Shown here in pieces: positions 15,138 through 25,147 of a DNA stretch of 64,000 nucleotides. A model generated the notes under the pieces. That model was not told the origin of the DNA. It searched no databases and worked only from the letters and a program-made list of their open reading frames with translations. The number at the start of each line of letters is the position of its first letter. Position 1 is the stretch's first letter. The stretch covers positions 865,071 to 929,070 of the forward strand of contig NZ_LR732328.1 of the NCBI RefSeq assembly GCF_902506325.1, in the 5' to 3' direction. The stretch comes from Limnobacter sp. 130 (GTDB lineage Bacteria > Pseudomonadota > Gammaproteobacteria > Burkholderiales > Burkholderiaceae_B). A program made the position numbers and the translations under genes.

Positions 15138-18100
15138 TTAACCCAATACCTTGCGCGCGTTGTAGAACAAACGCATCCACGGTGAAAACTCGCCCGCATC
15201 TTTCGGTGCCCAGCTCATTTGCACATTGCGGAACACGCGTTCAGGGTGCGGCATCATGATGGTAAAGCGGCCATCTGGCGTGGTGAAACCGGCCAGTGCC
15301 TCGGGGCTGCCATTGGGATTGAACGGATACTGTTGAGTGGTCTCGCCTTGCGAGTCCACATACTGCACCGCCACCAAACCATCAGAACTTAATTTGGCGT
15401 GGTTACCCTGACGAGAGAAATCAGCGCGGCCTTCACCGTGCGCAACCACCACAGGCACCACCGAACCTTCCATGCCATTCAACAAAATGGATGGGGTTTT
15501 GTTGATTTTTACATTCACCAAGCGTGCTTCATATTGCTCGCTTTCATTGCGCATCAGCTTGGGCCAGTGTGTTGCACCGGGAATCAGATCAGCCAGCGTG
15601 GCCATCATTTGGCAACCATTGCAAACACCCAAACCGAACACATCGTTGCGGCCAAAAAATTCAGCAAACTGGTCGGCCAGTACGCTGTTGTAGCGAATGG
15701 TTTTCGCCCAGCCTTCGCCGGCGCCCAACACGTCGCCGTAGCTAAAACCGCCACAGGCGGCCAAGCCCTGGAAATCTGCCAGCTTGCGCTTGCCGGTCAG
15801 CAAGTCGCTCATGTGCACATCCACGGCCTCAAAACCAGCCAAGGTGAATGCACCAGCCATTTCAAGCTGACCATTCACGCCCTGCTCACGCAGTACTGCC
15901 ACGCGCGGCTTTGCTCCGGTGGCGATGAAAGGTGCTGCCGGGTTTTCTGTGATGTCAAAACCGGGCTTCCACACCAAAGCATTGGGCAATTCCGCAGCTG
16001 CTTTGTGCTCACTTTCTGCACAGGCCGGGTTGTCACGGCGCTTGGCAATTTGATAGCTGGTGTCGTCCCAAATCCCCTGCAGCTTGGCCCGGGTTTCCGA
16101 GTAAATGCATTTGGCATCGCGATAAAACTCAATTACATCTCGGTCGTTTGGCTTGCCAATAATATTGCTGTGCTTGCTCAGGTTGAAATCGCGCAGCACC
16201 TGCATGGCTTCACTTTTTTGCGCTGCGGGTACTTGCAACACCACACCCAGTTCTTCATTGAACAAGGCTTTCAAGGTGAGTTCACCGCGCTGCACGCTGA
16301 CCTGCTCGGGGCGAATTTTAAAGTCGCCCCAATCGGCTGAATACGGATCGATTGTGATCAAATCAAGGTTGATTGACAAACCACTGCGGCTTGCAAAGCT
16401 CATTTCTGCCAGTGCAGTCAACAAGCCACCGTCGGAGCGGTCGTGGTAAGCATGCACCAAGCCTTTTTCGCGCAAAACGTTCAAAGCCTGCGCAAAGTTT
16501 TTGATGTCGCTGGCGTCTTCCACATCGGGCACATCGGTGCCCAACTGGTTGGTGACTTGCGCCAGCACACTGGCACCCATGCGCATTTTTCCGCGGGCCA
16601 AATCAACCAACACCAACACGGTGTCCTCGGTGGTATTCAACACCGGCGTTAGTGTGCCGCGTACGTCGTTGATTTTTGAGAAGGCAGTCACAATCAAACT
16701 GACTGGTGACAACACTTCCTTCTGCACATCGCCTTCATTCCAGCGGGTGCGCATGGAAAGTGAATCTTTACCAACAGGAATACCCAATCCCAGTTGAGGG
16801 CACAGCTCCATGCCAATGGCTTTTACGGTGTCGAACAATGCGGCATCTTGCCCTGGCGTGCCGCAGGCGGCCATCCAGTTTGCGCTCAGTTTCACGTCTT
16901 CCAGTTTTTCAACAGGTGCAGCCAACAAGTTGGTAATACTTTCGGCAATGGCCATGCGGCCTGAAGCAGGTGCATTCAACACAGCCAAAGGCGTGCGTTC
17001 GCCCATGGCCATGGCCTGCCCCGCGTAGCCGGTGTAGTCGTCGATGGTTACTGCCACATCGGCCACAGGCACCTGGTGTGGGCCAACCATTTGGTCACGC
17101 GCGGTAAACCCGCCCACGGTGCGGTCACCAATGGTGATCAGGAAACGCTTTGAAGCCACGGCCGGAAATTTCAACACCTGTTCAATGGCCTCGCCCAAGT
17201 CAGTTTGGGTCAAATCCATTTCAGCTTTCACAGTTTCAACGCGGTTGTCGTTGCGCTCCATGCGGGGTGGCTTGCCCAGCAAGACTTCCATGGGCATGTC
17301 GACAGGGTTGCTTGTACTTTCCACGTCCAGCACTTTCAACTGGCGCTCATCAGTAACCACGCCCACCACGCAGAACGGGCAGCGCTCGCGTTCACACAGT
17401 TGCGTAAACAACTCAAGCGATTCGGGTGCAACGCCCATCACATAACGTTCCTGCGATTCATTGCACCAAATTTCAGCGGGGCTCAAGCCACTTTCATCGA
17501 GGTTGACTTTGCGCAAATCGAATTCAGCGCCTTTGTTCGAGGCATCGGCCAATTCCGGAAACGCATTGGAAATACCACCCGCACCCACGTCGTGAATGCT
17601 CAAAATCGGGTTGGCATCACCAAGGGTCCAGCAACGGTCGAGCACTTCTTGCGCGCGACGTTCCATTTCCGGGTTGGCACGCTGCACGGAATCAAAGTCA
17701 AGCGATTCGGTGTTCGAACCAGAGTTCATGGACGATGCAGCACCACCACCCATGCCAATGCGCATGCCGGGGCCACCCAGTTGAATCAGCAGGCTGCCCG
17801 CTGGCAAGTCGCATTTGTGGGTGTGCACTTCACGAATATTGCCCAAGCCACCCGCAATCATGATGGGCTTGTGATAACCGTAAACGCGGTCGCCCACACG
17901 CTGCTCGAAGGTGCGGAAATAACCGCCCAGATTGGGGCGACCAAATTCATTGTTGAACGCGGCCGCACCAATCGGGCCGTCGATCATGATTTGTTCGGGC
18001 GTTGCAATACGCGTGGGAATACCAACAGGCTGTGGCTGCTCGCTGTTTTGATCATTGCGCTGATCAAGCGGCACCAGGGCGTCTTGTCCGCTTTCCCAGC

Positions 18101-19202
18101 TTTCCTTGCCACCGTCAAAACGCAAATGCGAGGTGGTAAAACCGCACAGGCCTGCCTTGGGCTTTGCACCACGGCCGGTTGCACCTTCGTCGCGAATTTC
18201 ACCACCTGAACCTGTGGCCGCGCCTGCATAAGGGGAAATGGCCGTGGGGTGGTTGTGGGTTTCAACCTTGATCACGAAATGCGTGGTTTCTTCATGCGGG
18301 CGATACACACCGTCTGCATCCGCAAAAAAGCGTTCAGCCTTCCCACCGGCAATCACTGCTGCATTATCAGAATACGCAACCACAGTGCCTTGCGGCGTTG
18401 TTTTGTGGGTGTTACGGATCATACCGAACAGGGTTTCATCTTGCGCCTGCCCGTTGATGGTCCAGGTGGCATTGAAAATTTTGTGGCGGCAGTGCTCGCT
18501 GTTGGCCTGCGCAAACATCATCAATTCCACATCGGTGGGCGAACGGCCCATGGCGGTGTAGGCTTCCAGCAAGTAATCGATTTCATCTTCGCTCAAGGCC
18601 AGGCCAAGTTCGCTGTTGGCCTTCACCAATGAATTGCGACCCTCGCCCACCTGGCCCAGCTCAATAATCTGCAAGGTCTTGCCTTGCAAAGGCAGGAACA
18701 GGCTTTTCACATCGAAGCCATCAGGCAATACCGTTTCCGTCATGCGGTCGTACAGTGCGGCCTTCAAAGCCTGCAAGGCCGCGCCTTCAGGCAATTTGCT
18801 GCCACCCAGCAAACCTTTTTTGAACGTCAGTTGAAATTCAATGCCGCGTTCCATGCGCACCACGTTGGCCAAACCAGCGTTGTGGGCAATGTCAGTGGCC
18901 TTCGACGCCCATGGGCTGACCGTGCCCAAGCGGGGCACCACCACGCAACTTACGTCGACACGATCCAGTGCGGGTGCAGCATGGCCATAATCGAGCAAAC
19001 CTTCCATCACTTTGCGCTGCGTTCCTTCCAGCGCGCCGCGGGTGGCCACGAAATGAACGAAATGCGCGCGCACTGCCGACACATTCGCATCAATGGCTTG
19101 CAGGCGTTTCAACAAACCTTCTGCACGGAAAGCAGACAGGGCAGACGCGCCATTGAAGGTTGAAACATCGAATTGATCAGCCGAAGACAGGGCAAGAGAC
19201 AT
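15138..19202 (-). CDS. purL: Phosphoribosylformylglycinamidine synthase
   Basis: 1354 aa, the size of the large single-chain PurL of beta- and gammaproteobacteria. It converts FGAR, ATP and glutamine to FGAM in purine synthesis. The N-terminal PurS-like domain (1-~150) is followed by a linker, two AIRS-type ATP-binding halves ([16 protein letters not shown] near 315; GKDSLSMRT near 850), and a C-terminal glutaminase (from ~1080) with the nucleophile in LGVCNGCQ and the MPHPERVFR motif with its His. Several long open frames run antisense to it, a shadow of its codon bias. It begins divergently from nnrD with 98 bases between them and is followed directly by a uracil-DNA glycosylase gene. Confidence 0.96.
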   Translation of the reverse strand: MSLALSSADQFDVSTFNGASALSAFRAEGLLKRLQAIDANVSAVRAHFVHFVATRGALEGTQRKVMEGLLDYGHAAPALDRVDVSCVVVPRLGTVSPWASKATDIAHNAGLANVVRMERGIEFQLTFKKGLLGGSKLPEGAALQALKAALYDRMTETVLPDGFDVKSLFLPLQGKTLQIIELGQVGEGRNSLVKANSELGLALSEDEIDYLLEAYTAMGRSPTDVELMMFAQANSEHCRHKIFNATWTINGQAQDETLFGMIRNTHKTTPQGTVVAYSDNAAVIAGGKAERFFADADGVYRPHEETTHFVIKVETHNHPTAISPYAGAATGSGGEIRDEGATGRGAKPKAGLCGFTTSHLRFDGGKESWESGQDALVPLDQRNDQNSEQPQPVGIPTRIATPEQIMIDGPIGAAAFNNEFGRPNLGGYFRTFEQRVGDRVYGYHKPIMIAGGLGNIREVHTHKCDLPAGSLLIQLGGPGMRIGMGGGAASSMNSGSNTESLDFDSVQRANPEMERRAQEVLDRCWTLGDANPILSIHDVGAGGISNAFPELADASNKGAEFDLRKVNLDESGLSPAEIWCNESQERYVMGVAPESLELFTQLCERERCPFCVVGVVTDERQLKVLDVESTSNPVDMPMEVLLGKPPRMERNDNRVETVKAEMDLTQTDLGEAIEQVLKFPAVASKRFLITIGDRTVGGFTARDQMVGPHQVPVADVAVTIDDYTGYAGQAMAMGERTPLAVLNAPASGRMAIAESITNLLAAPVEKLEDVKLSANWMAACGTPGQDAALFDTVKAIGMELCPQLGLGIPVGKDSLSMRTRWNEGDVQKEVLSPVSLIVTAFSKINDVRGTLTPVLNTTEDTVLVLVDLARGKMRMGASVLAQVTNQLGTDVPDVEDASDIKNFAQALNVLREKGLVHAYHDRSDGGLLTALAEMSFASRSGLSINLDLITIDPYSADWGDFKIRPEQVSVQRGELTLKALFNEELGVVLQVPAAQKSEAMQVLRDFNLSKHSNIIGKPNDRDVIEFYRDAKCIYSETRAKLQGIWDDTSYQIAKRRDNPACAESEHKAAAELPNALVWKPGFDITENPAAPFIATGAKPRVAVLREQGVNGQLEMAGAFTLAGFEAVDVHMSDLLTGKRKLADFQGLAACGGFSYGDVLGAGEGWAKTIRYNSVLADQFAEFFGRNDVFGLGVCNGCQMMATLADLIPGATHWPKLMRNESEQYEARLVNVKINKTPSILLNGMEGSVVPVVVAHGEGRADFSRQGNHAKLSSDGLVAVQYVDSQGETTQQYPFNPNGSPEALAGFTTPDGRFTIMMPHPERVFRNVQMSWAPKDAGEFSPWMRLFYNARKVLG

Positions 19203-19234
19203 GACAGCAGTGGGGGTGGTTGAGGTAATCTTGA

Positions 19235-19240
19235 ATTATA
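19235..19240 (-). promoter_or_regulatory. Candidate -10 element for purL
   Basis: The minus strand reads TATAAT (complement of 19235-19240), 33 bases upstream of the purL ATG. The -35 region at 17 bp (CTCAGA) matches only three of six, so this may depend on an activator or be relieved by a repressor. Confidence 0.4.
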
Positions 19241-19300
19241 AGTGCTACAGCCCACTTTCTGAGGCCAAAGCCTTGATAAACCACCCTGAATTTCCATGGA

Positions 19301-20974
19301 ATGCACATGCCTGAACTGATTGACTTACACCCTGAGAACCTGGGCCATGCGAACTGGCAGCAGGTGGACCAAAAATCAATGCCAGTGCTGTCTGTGAAGC
19401 AAATTCGAGCATTGGAGCAGGCGGCTTTCGCGCAAATCGATTCTTTTTTGCTGATGCAGGCCGCAGGCGTGCGCTCTGCCTTGAAAATTGTGGATCAAAT
19501 TGTGCACAGCGAGACACATTCAGCGCGCTGCCTGGTACTGGCGGGCCCCGGTAACAACGGCGGTGATGCCTGTATTGTTGCCGGGGAGCTAAAACGCAAA
19601 GGCCTGCAGGTGGATCTGTATCAGCTTACCGAAGGCAAAACAGGTTCCAAAGACCGCATGCAGGCAGTACTTTGGGCGCTGGCCCACGGTGTTCAACCCA
19701 TTGAGCTTGAGCCCAACATGCCATTGCCTGAAATCACCACTGGCACGGTGATCGTCGATGGACTGTTGGGAATTGCCTGTGATCGGTCTCCCGAGGGCCT
19801 GATCAAACAAATGATTGAACATGTGAATTCCCACCACTGCAAAGCGCGGGTCTATGCACTGGACTGCCCTAGCGGGTTGAACTGCGACACTGGCCACGCG
19901 CCTGGCGCAGTCATTCACGCACATACAACCTTCAGCTTTCTCGCTTGTAAACAAGGCCTGTTAAGCCAGCAAGGCAAAGGCTTGTGCGGTGAACTGTGGA
20001 TCGATGAACTGAATTGCAACACCTTGCTCAACACGCTTGTGCAAACAGCCGGCTTGGGTTCGGTCATACATGCTGTTTCGCGGCTTGAGCAACTGCAACG
20101 CCTGCCCTTGCGCAATCATGAACACCACAAAGGCAGCTTCGGCAGCATTGCCATTCTGGGCGGCCAACAAGGCATGGTGGGCGCCTGTGTATTAAGCGCC
20201 AGAACAGCCCTGATGCTGGGTTGCGGTCGGGTGGCCCTAACCTTGCTTCATGAGGCCGACATGCACCTGCCCGACGTTCAACGCCAAGGTCAATCGCCCT
20301 TTCTCGACTTGATGTTCCCGGAGATCATGAACAAGGGAATCGAAGACAGTCTGGAATTCGCCGACACCGCAGTGATCGGGCCGGGCTTGGGACAAAGTCA
20401 GGAAGCCTTGAACATGCTTTTTACCTTACTTGAGCACGACAAAGGTTTGAATATGGTGTGGGACGCAGACGCACTGAACATTCTGGCAGCCAACTCGACA
20501 CTGCGCGCGCGTTTTGAACACTACCGGCGCAAGCATCCGGGCAAAGCCATGGTTTTCACACCTCATCCTCTGGAGGCGGCGCGTCTGTTACAAAGCACCA
20601 CCGAAATGATTCAGGCAGCACGCACTCAGGCAGCGCAGTCGCTGGCCAGCCAGTTCAATTGCACAGTGGTACTGAAGGGGGCCGGCAGCCTGATTTGCAA
20701 TTCAAAACGCATGGAAATCAATACCACCGGTGGCCCTGCACTTGCAACGGCAGGCAGTGGCGACGTACTCGCCGGCGCTGTGGCCGCCATGCTGGGGCAA
20801 GGGCTTGATGAGTTCAGGGCGGCTTCGTTTGCGGTTTACCTGCACGGCCTGGCCATTGAGCCACTGGGCCGCGAGCGGGAGGGCTTAGGCATTTCACATG
20901 CCAGCGAAATTGCCCAGCGCATGAAAACGCATTTAAACCATCTCTTGAGCCAAGGCGCCCGCCGCAATAGTTAA
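19301..20974 (+). CDS. nnrD: Bifunctional NAD(P)HX epimerase/dehydratase
   Basis: 557 aa; ATG at 19301, with a second in-frame ATG at 19307 also possible. It repairs hydrated NAD(P)H: the N-terminal YjeF epimerase half (about 25-240) interconverts R and S forms, and the C-terminal ribokinase-like half (about 270-550) dehydrates the S form with ADP or ATP. Visible motifs are LAGPGNNGGDACIVA (~79-93), ALDCPSGL in the first half, and KGSFGSIAILGG, VFTPHPLEA and GSGDVLAGAVAAML in the second. Its last 42 bases overlap the end of the convergent ATPase gene at 20933. NnrD is conserved across bacteria as a fused protein of this length or slightly shorter. Confidence 0.92.
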   Translation: MHMPELIDLHPENLGHANWQQVDQKSMPVLSVKQIRALEQAAFAQIDSFLLMQAAGVRSALKIVDQIVHSETHSARCLVLAGPGNNGGDACIVAGELKRKGLQVDLYQLTEGKTGSKDRMQAVLWALAHGVQPIELEPNMPLPEITTGTVIVDGLLGIACDRSPEGLIKQMIEHVNSHHCKARVYALDCPSGLNCDTGHAPGAVIHAHTTFSFLACKQGLLSQQGKGLCGELWIDELNCNTLLNTLVQTAGLGSVIHAVSRLEQLQRLPLRNHEHHKGSFGSIAILGGQQGMVGACVLSARTALMLGCGRVALTLLHEADMHLPDVQRQGQSPFLDLMFPEIMNKGIEDSLEFADTAVIGPGLGQSQEALNMLFTLLEHDKGLNMVWDADALNILAANSTLRARFEHYRRKHPGKAMVFTPHPLEAARLLQSTTEMIQAARTQAAQSLASQFNCTVVLKGAGSLICNSKRMEINTTGGPALATAGSGDVLAGAVAAMLGQGLDEFRAASFAVYLHGLAIEPLGREREGLGISHASEIAQRMKTHLNHLLSQGARRNS

Positions 20975-21613
20975 TTGCCGTGAGCAACGAGCAGCCAGTT
21001 TGTCGTCATGGGTTACCAAGATCAGGGTGGTGCCCTGCTCTTTTTGCAGATCAAACATCAAATCGATAATTCGCTGCCCAGTTGCAAAATCAAGGCTGCC
21101 AGTAGGCTCGTCGGCAAACACAATTGTAGGTTTACGCACAAAAGCGCGGGCCAATGCCACACGTTGTTGTTCACCACCCGAGAGGGTTTTGGGTGTGTGG
21201 TTTAAGCGATCACCCAAGCCCACACGCTCCAGCATTTCCTTGCAAGCCTTTTCGCGATTGGGCATGGGCGTAAGCTCTGTGGCCAGCATGACATTTTCAA
21301 GCGCACTCAAGTGATCAAGCAGTTGAAATGACTGAAATACAAAGCCCACATGTTCAGCACGCAAGCCTGCTCGCTTGTCTTCGTTAAGTTGAGTTAAGTC
21401 TTGCCCCAAAAAGCGAACTGCACCGCTAGAGGGAATGTCCAACCCTGCAAGCATGCCCAACAAAGTGGATTTGCCGGAACCTGAAGCACCCACGATGGCA
21501 ACCGCTTCACCTTGATTTATAGTGAACGAAATGTTTTCAAGGATAGACAAACTGCTTTGTCCGTCTTGAACCAATTGATTTAAACCTTCGACTTCGAGGA
21601 TTGCACGACTCAT
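20933..21613 (-). CDS. ybbA: ABC transporter ATP-binding protein (YbbA/LolD-type)
   Basis: 226 aa from the ATG at 21613; the frame continues upstream but only across the opposing tesA gene. All ATPase motifs are present: Walker A GASGSGKST, a Q-loop in GFVFQSFQLLD, signature TLSGGEQQRVALARAF, Walker B IVFADEPTGSLD and the switch His in LVTHDDK. It belongs to the MacB/LolD/YbbA group that energises extraction or export of substrates from the inner membrane. A matching permease (YbbP) would be expected next but is not present; the next gene is the convergent nnrD. The start codon overlaps that of divergent tesA by two bases. Confidence 0.85.
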   Translation of the reverse strand: MSRAILEVEGLNQLVQDGQSSLSILENISFTINQGEAVAIVGASGSGKSTLLGMLAGLDIPSSGAVRFLGQDLTQLNEDKRAGLRAEHVGFVFQSFQLLDHLSALENVMLATELTPMPNREKACKEMLERVGLGDRLNHTPKTLSGGEQQRVALARAFVRKPTIVFADEPTGSLDFATGQRIIDLMFDLQKEQGTTLILVTHDDKLAARCSRQLTIAAGALAQEMV

Positions 21614-22265
21614 GTTTGCCTTTACTGCTAAAAAAATTAAAAACGCCTTGGTATTTGGCCTGATCGCGTTTGGCTTGTCGACCAGTGTATCCAGCTTTGC
21701 TTCGAATAAAGGCCAGGAATGCAAAATTCTGGTGATGGGCGACAGCTTGTCCGCCGCATACGGCCTGCCCAAAGAACAAGGCTGGGTCGCATTGATGGAG
21801 AGTCGTTTGACTGAAAAGTTCCCCTATTGCAACGTTGTGAACGCCTCGGTGTCGGGTGAAACCACGGCAGGGGGCAAAACGCGTTTACCCGCGCTGCTGA
21901 AACAACACAACCCCACTCACATGATTCTTGAATTGGGAGCCAACGATGGATTGCGCGGTTTGTCACTGGACACCATGAAAGACAACCTCACCAATATGTT
22001 GGTCGCAGCACGGCGCAATCAAACACAGGCTGTATTGATCGGCATGCAAATTCCGTCAAATTACGGACCTGCTTATGCACGACGCTTTGGTGATACTTTT
22101 GGGGAAGTGGCCCGCAAGCAAAAAGTGCCTTTGGTGCCATTCATGCTGGAAGGGTTTGCACTGGATCCCACGGCCTTTCAAGCCGATGGCATTCATCCCA
22201 ATGCCGGTGCACAACCTAAAATTCTTGACAATATCTGGCCGACTTTTTCAGCCACATTGAAATAG
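21612..22265 (+). CDS. tesA: Periplasmic acyl-CoA thioesterase I / lysophospholipase (TesA, SGNH hydrolase)
   Basis: 217 aa. A signal peptide (KKIKNALVFGLIAFGL, cleavage near A30) sends it to the periplasm. SGNH hydrolase blocks are complete: block I VMGDSLSAAYG with the nucleophile Ser at ~45, block II with a conserved Gly in VSGETTAGG, block III ELGANDGLRG, and block V DGIHPNAGAQ with the catalytic Asp and His. The family hydrolyses acyl-CoA, lysophospholipids and esters. Its ATG at 21612-21614 overlaps the ATG of the divergent ybbA gene, so its promoter must lie inside ybbA. The same divergent pairing of tesA and ybbA exists in E. coli. Confidence 0.92.
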   Translation: MFAFTAKKIKNALVFGLIAFGLSTSVSSFASNKGQECKILVMGDSLSAAYGLPKEQGWVALMESRLTEKFPYCNVVNASVSGETTAGGKTRLPALLKQHNPTHMILELGANDGLRGLSLDTMKDNLTNMLVAARRNQTQAVLIGMQIPSNYGPAYARRFGDTFGEVARKQKVPLVPFMLEGFALDPTAFQADGIHPNAGAQPKILDNIWPTFSATLK

Positions 22266-22269
22266 TTTT

Positions 22270-22310
22270 TTGATCTTCGGCGCAGAACCTTCAATTGCGC
22301 CGGAGATCAA
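22270..22310. terminator. Hairpin between convergent tesA and ppiD
   Basis: GATCTTCGGCGCA (22272-22284) pairs with TGCGCCGGAGATC (22296-22308) through thirteen pairs including one G-U, extended by TT/AA. There is no T-run downstream on either strand, so it may end transcripts by another route or protect 3' ends. Confidence 0.5.
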
Positions 22311-22326
22311 CTACCGAGATCGGTCG

Positions 22327-24231
22327 TTAAAACGTTTTCTTGATCTCGACATCAACACGTTTTTTCATTGCATCGCGAGCAGCCAACAACAGGGCCTCTT
22401 GATACACTTGGCCCGCGATATTTTCGTAGTATTGAACCACTTGCGGATCGGCCTTCGCCTTCACCTCAGTAGACGGCGCACTGCTTTGAACCCAGGCCAC
22501 CGCATAACCATTGTTGCCCAAACCCACTACTTTCGCTTTCGGCAAATCGGACACGCCCGTGTTCAACACAGACTGAGCCACCAAACCGGGCAATCCCTCG
22601 GCACTCAATGCGGATACGGTTCTTGGGTCTGCAAAACCATCCAGCAACTCAGCGCCCGCCTGTGGCTTTTCACTATCCAGTTTAGCCGCCAAGGCATCCG
22701 CGTCTTTCAAAGCCGCCTTGGCCGCCTCTTCCTGCTTCAGGCGCGCCTGAATGACAGGCTTCATCTCGTCCAGTGGGCGAGCGGTTGCAGGCACGTAATT
22801 CACAATGCGGGCAGACACCATGGCCTCACCCACCTGCACAGCTTTGGTGTTGTTCTTGTTTTCAATGGAGTCAGCCGAAAAGACTTCAGCCATGAGCTTG
22901 GCATCTTTCAATACCTCAGGCGCGTTCGCAGCACCTTGAGTCAAACCATTGAATGATTGCGCCTGCACACCCAAGGCCTTAATCACATTCTCAAATGATT
23001 GCCCGCCTTCGTACACCAGTTCGGTGAAGCGGCCTTGCGCATCCGCATATTGGGCAGTCATTTTCTGGCTCTTGATTTCGTCTGCAATCTGGCCTTTCAC
23101 TTCGTCAAGGCTTTGCACTTCACCGCCACGTACATCTGTAACTTCAATGATGTGATAACCAAACTGACTTTTCACCAGGCCACTCAACTCGCCTTTTTTC
23201 TGGGCGAATACAGCCTGCTCAAACTCGGGAACCATCGCCCCTTTACCAAAAAACCCAAGGTCGCCACCCTGATTTGCTGAACCTGGGTCGATTGAATATT
23301 GCTTGGCAAGTTCTGCAAACTTCGAGGGGTTGGCTTTCAATTCAGCCAAGACTTTTTCAGCAGCCGCTTTCAACTCGTCGGCTGAAGCACCCTCTTTCTC
23401 TGCGTCCAGCAAAATATGGCGTGCACGACGTTCTTCTGGTGTCGAGAAGCGAGCCTTGTTTTGCTCATAGTAAGCTGCGATATCCGCATCGCTGACTTCA
23501 ATTTTGGATTTGATGGTATCGGGCGACAGCACCACATACTCAACATCGGCTTTTTGTGGAGCCATGAACTGCGCTTTGTTGGCCTCATAAAATGCTGCCA
23601 CTTGCTCATCGGTAATGCTCACGTTCGCCAGGTAAGGAGCCAAATCAATATTCTTGACTCGTACCACACGGCCTGCCAACTGAACGTCATCCAGTTGCGT
23701 TTTCAATGTCTCGGGAAAAAATGATGCGCGCAACACCGGATCAAGCACCTGGTTTCGGGCCAAACCAAAACGTACATTGGCTTCATGTTGCGTGGGTGTT
23801 AAACCGCGCGCTGCCAATTCACGCTTGTAGGTCTCCAGATCAAATTTTCCATTGACCTGAAACAAAGGGGTGCGGGCAACGTCTTCGGCCAGCGCCTTGT
23901 CGGACGCAGTCAAATACTGTTTTTGTACAGACTGCTGAAGCAGGTATTGAAGCACCAATGTATCGAGCAACTGTCGATTGATTTCAGGTGACTCAAACAC
24001 CTTGGGGTCAAAGTTGTCGCCAGACTGTGCACGCGCTTCTTCGATTCGCTCACGCTTTACTTGATCAAACTCTTCCTGGCTGATTGGGTAATCGCCCACA
24101 ATCGCCAACGCATTCGCTTCTGCGCTGACAGTGTTGTATCCCTCAAGACCAAACAAGGCAAATGCGGGTGCAATAAACAGCAGCAGCACAAACTGCATGA
24201 TCTTCTGATTGTTTCGGATGAATTCAAACAT
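22327..24231 (-). CDS. ppiD: Periplasmic folding chaperone PpiD (SurA_N and PpiC domains)
   Basis: 634 aa from the ATG at 24231 (MFEFIRNNQKIMQFVLLLFI), the conserved PpiD start; an upstream ATG at 24294 adds unrelated residues. One N-terminal membrane anchor (about 12-30) places the rest in the periplasm. SurA_N-like chaperone helices (~40-150) are followed by a parvulin domain (~265-360) with RRARHILL, GDLGFFGKGAMVPEFEQAVF and the FGYHIIEV end. A long C-terminal region follows. PpiD assists outer-membrane and periplasmic protein folding at the SecYEG exit. It comes after hup and lon on the same strand, the lon-hup-ppiD order seen in many proteobacteria, here with two tRNA genes in between. 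Confidence 0.93.
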   Translation of the reverse strand: MFEFIRNNQKIMQFVLLLFIAPAFALFGLEGYNTVSAEANALAIVGDYPISQEEFDQVKRERIEEARAQSGDNFDPKVFESPEINRQLLDTLVLQYLLQQSVQKQYLTASDKALAEDVARTPLFQVNGKFDLETYKRELAARGLTPTQHEANVRFGLARNQVLDPVLRASFFPETLKTQLDDVQLAGRVVRVKNIDLAPYLANVSITDEQVAAFYEANKAQFMAPQKADVEYVVLSPDTIKSKIEVSDADIAAYYEQNKARFSTPEERRARHILLDAEKEGASADELKAAAEKVLAELKANPSKFAELAKQYSIDPGSANQGGDLGFFGKGAMVPEFEQAVFAQKKGELSGLVKSQFGYHIIEVTDVRGGEVQSLDEVKGQIADEIKSQKMTAQYADAQGRFTELVYEGGQSFENVIKALGVQAQSFNGLTQGAANAPEVLKDAKLMAEVFSADSIENKNNTKAVQVGEAMVSARIVNYVPATARPLDEMKPVIQARLKQEEAAKAALKDADALAAKLDSEKPQAGAELLDGFADPRTVSALSAEGLPGLVAQSVLNTGVSDLPKAKVVGLGNNGYAVAWVQSSAPSTEVKAKADPQVVQYYENIAGQVYQEALLLAARDAMKKRVDVEIKKTF

Positions 24232-24342
24232 GTTTTTAGGTGGCGTTAGTGTTGAACAACAAGCGGATACTATACCTGAAGGTATACACCACAAAACCGT
24301 GTGGAACGCGGCTGGGGTTGGAAATGAATAAGCCCGGAAATG

Positions 24343-24372
24343 AAAAAAGGGAATCCGAAGATTCCCTTTTTT
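24343..24372 (-). terminator. Terminator after tRNA-Val/tRNA-Asp
   Basis: GGGAATC (24349-24355) pairs with GATTCCC (24360-24366) around CGAA, with A-runs on the left giving a U-tract on the minus strand. It lies directly after the tRNA-Asp 3' end and is symmetric enough to work both ways. Confidence 0.9.
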
Positions 24373-24378
24373 GTTTGG

Positions 24379-24452
24379 CGGAGTGGACGGGGCTCGAACC
24401 CGCGACCCCCGGCGTGACAGGCCGGTATTCTAACCAACTGAACTACCACTCC
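24379..24452 (-). tRNA. tRNA-Asp (anticodon GUC)
   Basis: 74-nt cloverleaf read from 24452 to 24379. The acceptor GGAGTGG pairs with CCACTCC, the anticodon loop CTGTCAC gives GUC, and the T-loop is GGTTCGAGCC. CCA is encoded at 24376-24378. It is the second of two tRNAs in one transcript. Confidence 0.95.
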
Positions 24453-24480
24453 AAAGTTGGTTGCTGTTTCGCAATGTTGG

Positions 24481-24553
24481 TGGGTGCTGAGAGGCTCGAA
24501 CTCCCGACCTAAGCCTTGTAAGGGCTCCGCTCTACCAACTGAGCTAAGCACCC
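24481..24553 (-). tRNA. tRNA-Val (anticodon UAC)
   Basis: 73-nt cloverleaf read from 24553 to 24481. The acceptor GGGTGCT pairs with AGCACCC, the anticodon loop CTTACAA gives UAC, and the T-loop is AGTTCGAGCC. CCA is encoded at 24478-24480. tRNA-Asp follows 28 bases downstream. Confidence 0.95.
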
Positions 24554-24660
24554 GACGCTCACTGTTTTGCTAGTGTTTGTCATGCTGCGAATCAGCCAAG
24601 ACCGCAATTATATACAAATTAACTCGGCCTGCAATACCTTTTGTCAAAAAAATTTTAAAT

Positions 24661-24933
24661 TTAGTTCACTGCGTCTTTCAGGGCTTTGCCAGGACGGAAC
24701 TTTGGCACTTTGGCTGCCTTGATTTTGATTGTTGCGCCAGTGCGTGGGTTACGGCCGCTACGTGCAGCACGCTTGCCAACTGCAAAGGTTCCAAAACCAA
24801 CCAAAGTTACTGAACCACCTTTTTTCAAAGTAGTTTTAACAGCAGCAATCATTGCATCCAGTGCGCGACCAGCAGCCGCTTTGGAAATTTCTGCTGACTC
24901 AGCAATTTGATCGATCAGTTCGGTTTTATTCAT
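24661..24933 (-). CDS. hupB: DNA-binding protein HU
   Basis: 90 aa, the standard length. It starts [14 protein letters not shown] after a good ribosome binding site (AGGGGG). The sequence shows the HU fold: N-terminal helices, [13 protein letters not shown] and the DNA-contacting arm [30 protein letters not shown] with the conserved RNP. HU bends and compacts DNA as a dimer in the nucleoid. It lies between lon and a tRNA pair on the same strand. A near-ideal sigma-70 promoter lies about 75 bases upstream, and a small hairpin with a U-tract occupies the leader. Confidence 0.97.
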   Translation of the reverse strand: MNKTELIDQIAESAEISKAAAGRALDAMIAAVKTTLKKGGSVTLVGFGTFAVGKRAARSGRNPRTGATIKIKAAKVPKFRPGKALKDAVN

Positions 24934-24960
24934 GTAAAAAGCCCCCTCATGGTGACAAAT

Positions 24961-24983
24961 AAAAAGTGCCCAAAATCAGGCAC
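24961..24983 (-). terminator. Terminator-like hairpin in the hup leader
   Basis: GTGCC (24966-24970) pairs with GGCAC (24979-24983) around eight bases; on the minus strand five T follow (complement of 24961-24965). It lies between the promoter and the hup start codon. The short stem suggests at most partial termination. Confidence 0.35.
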
Positions 24984-25004
24984 CACGTTGCTTCCAGTTC
25001 TTAA

Positions 25005-25033
25005 TTTAGACATGCCTGAAACCAAGCTGTCAA
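25005..25033 (-). promoter_or_regulatory. Sigma-70 promoter of hup
   Basis: On the minus strand TTGACA (complement of 25028-25033) is followed by a 17-base spacer and TCTAAA (complement of 25005-25010): six of six and four of six matches. Transcription would start near 24998, about 65 bases before the hup ATG. Confidence 0.7.
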
Positions 25034-25093
25034 CACATTTTGCGGGCGGATAACCCTTATTTTTCAAGCCAGCTAAGGCTTTCCGCGATGCAC

Positions 25094-25125
25094 AAAAAAA
25101 AACCTCCACATTTTCATGCGGAGGT
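25094..25125 (-). terminator. Terminator of lon
   Basis: ACCTCCACAT (25102-25111) pairs with ATGCGGAGGT (25116-25125), ten pairs with one G-U, around a loop that reads GAAA on the minus strand, followed there by nine T. It lies about 20 bases after the lon stop. Confidence 0.9.
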
Positions 25126-25147
25126 CCATTTAAAATGTCGATTGATA

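Noticed and set aside
15399-18209. Long open frames antisense to purL (313 and 334 codons)
   Set aside because: They lie opposite a well-conserved gene and show no ribosome binding site or protein character; high-GC third positions leave such frames open.
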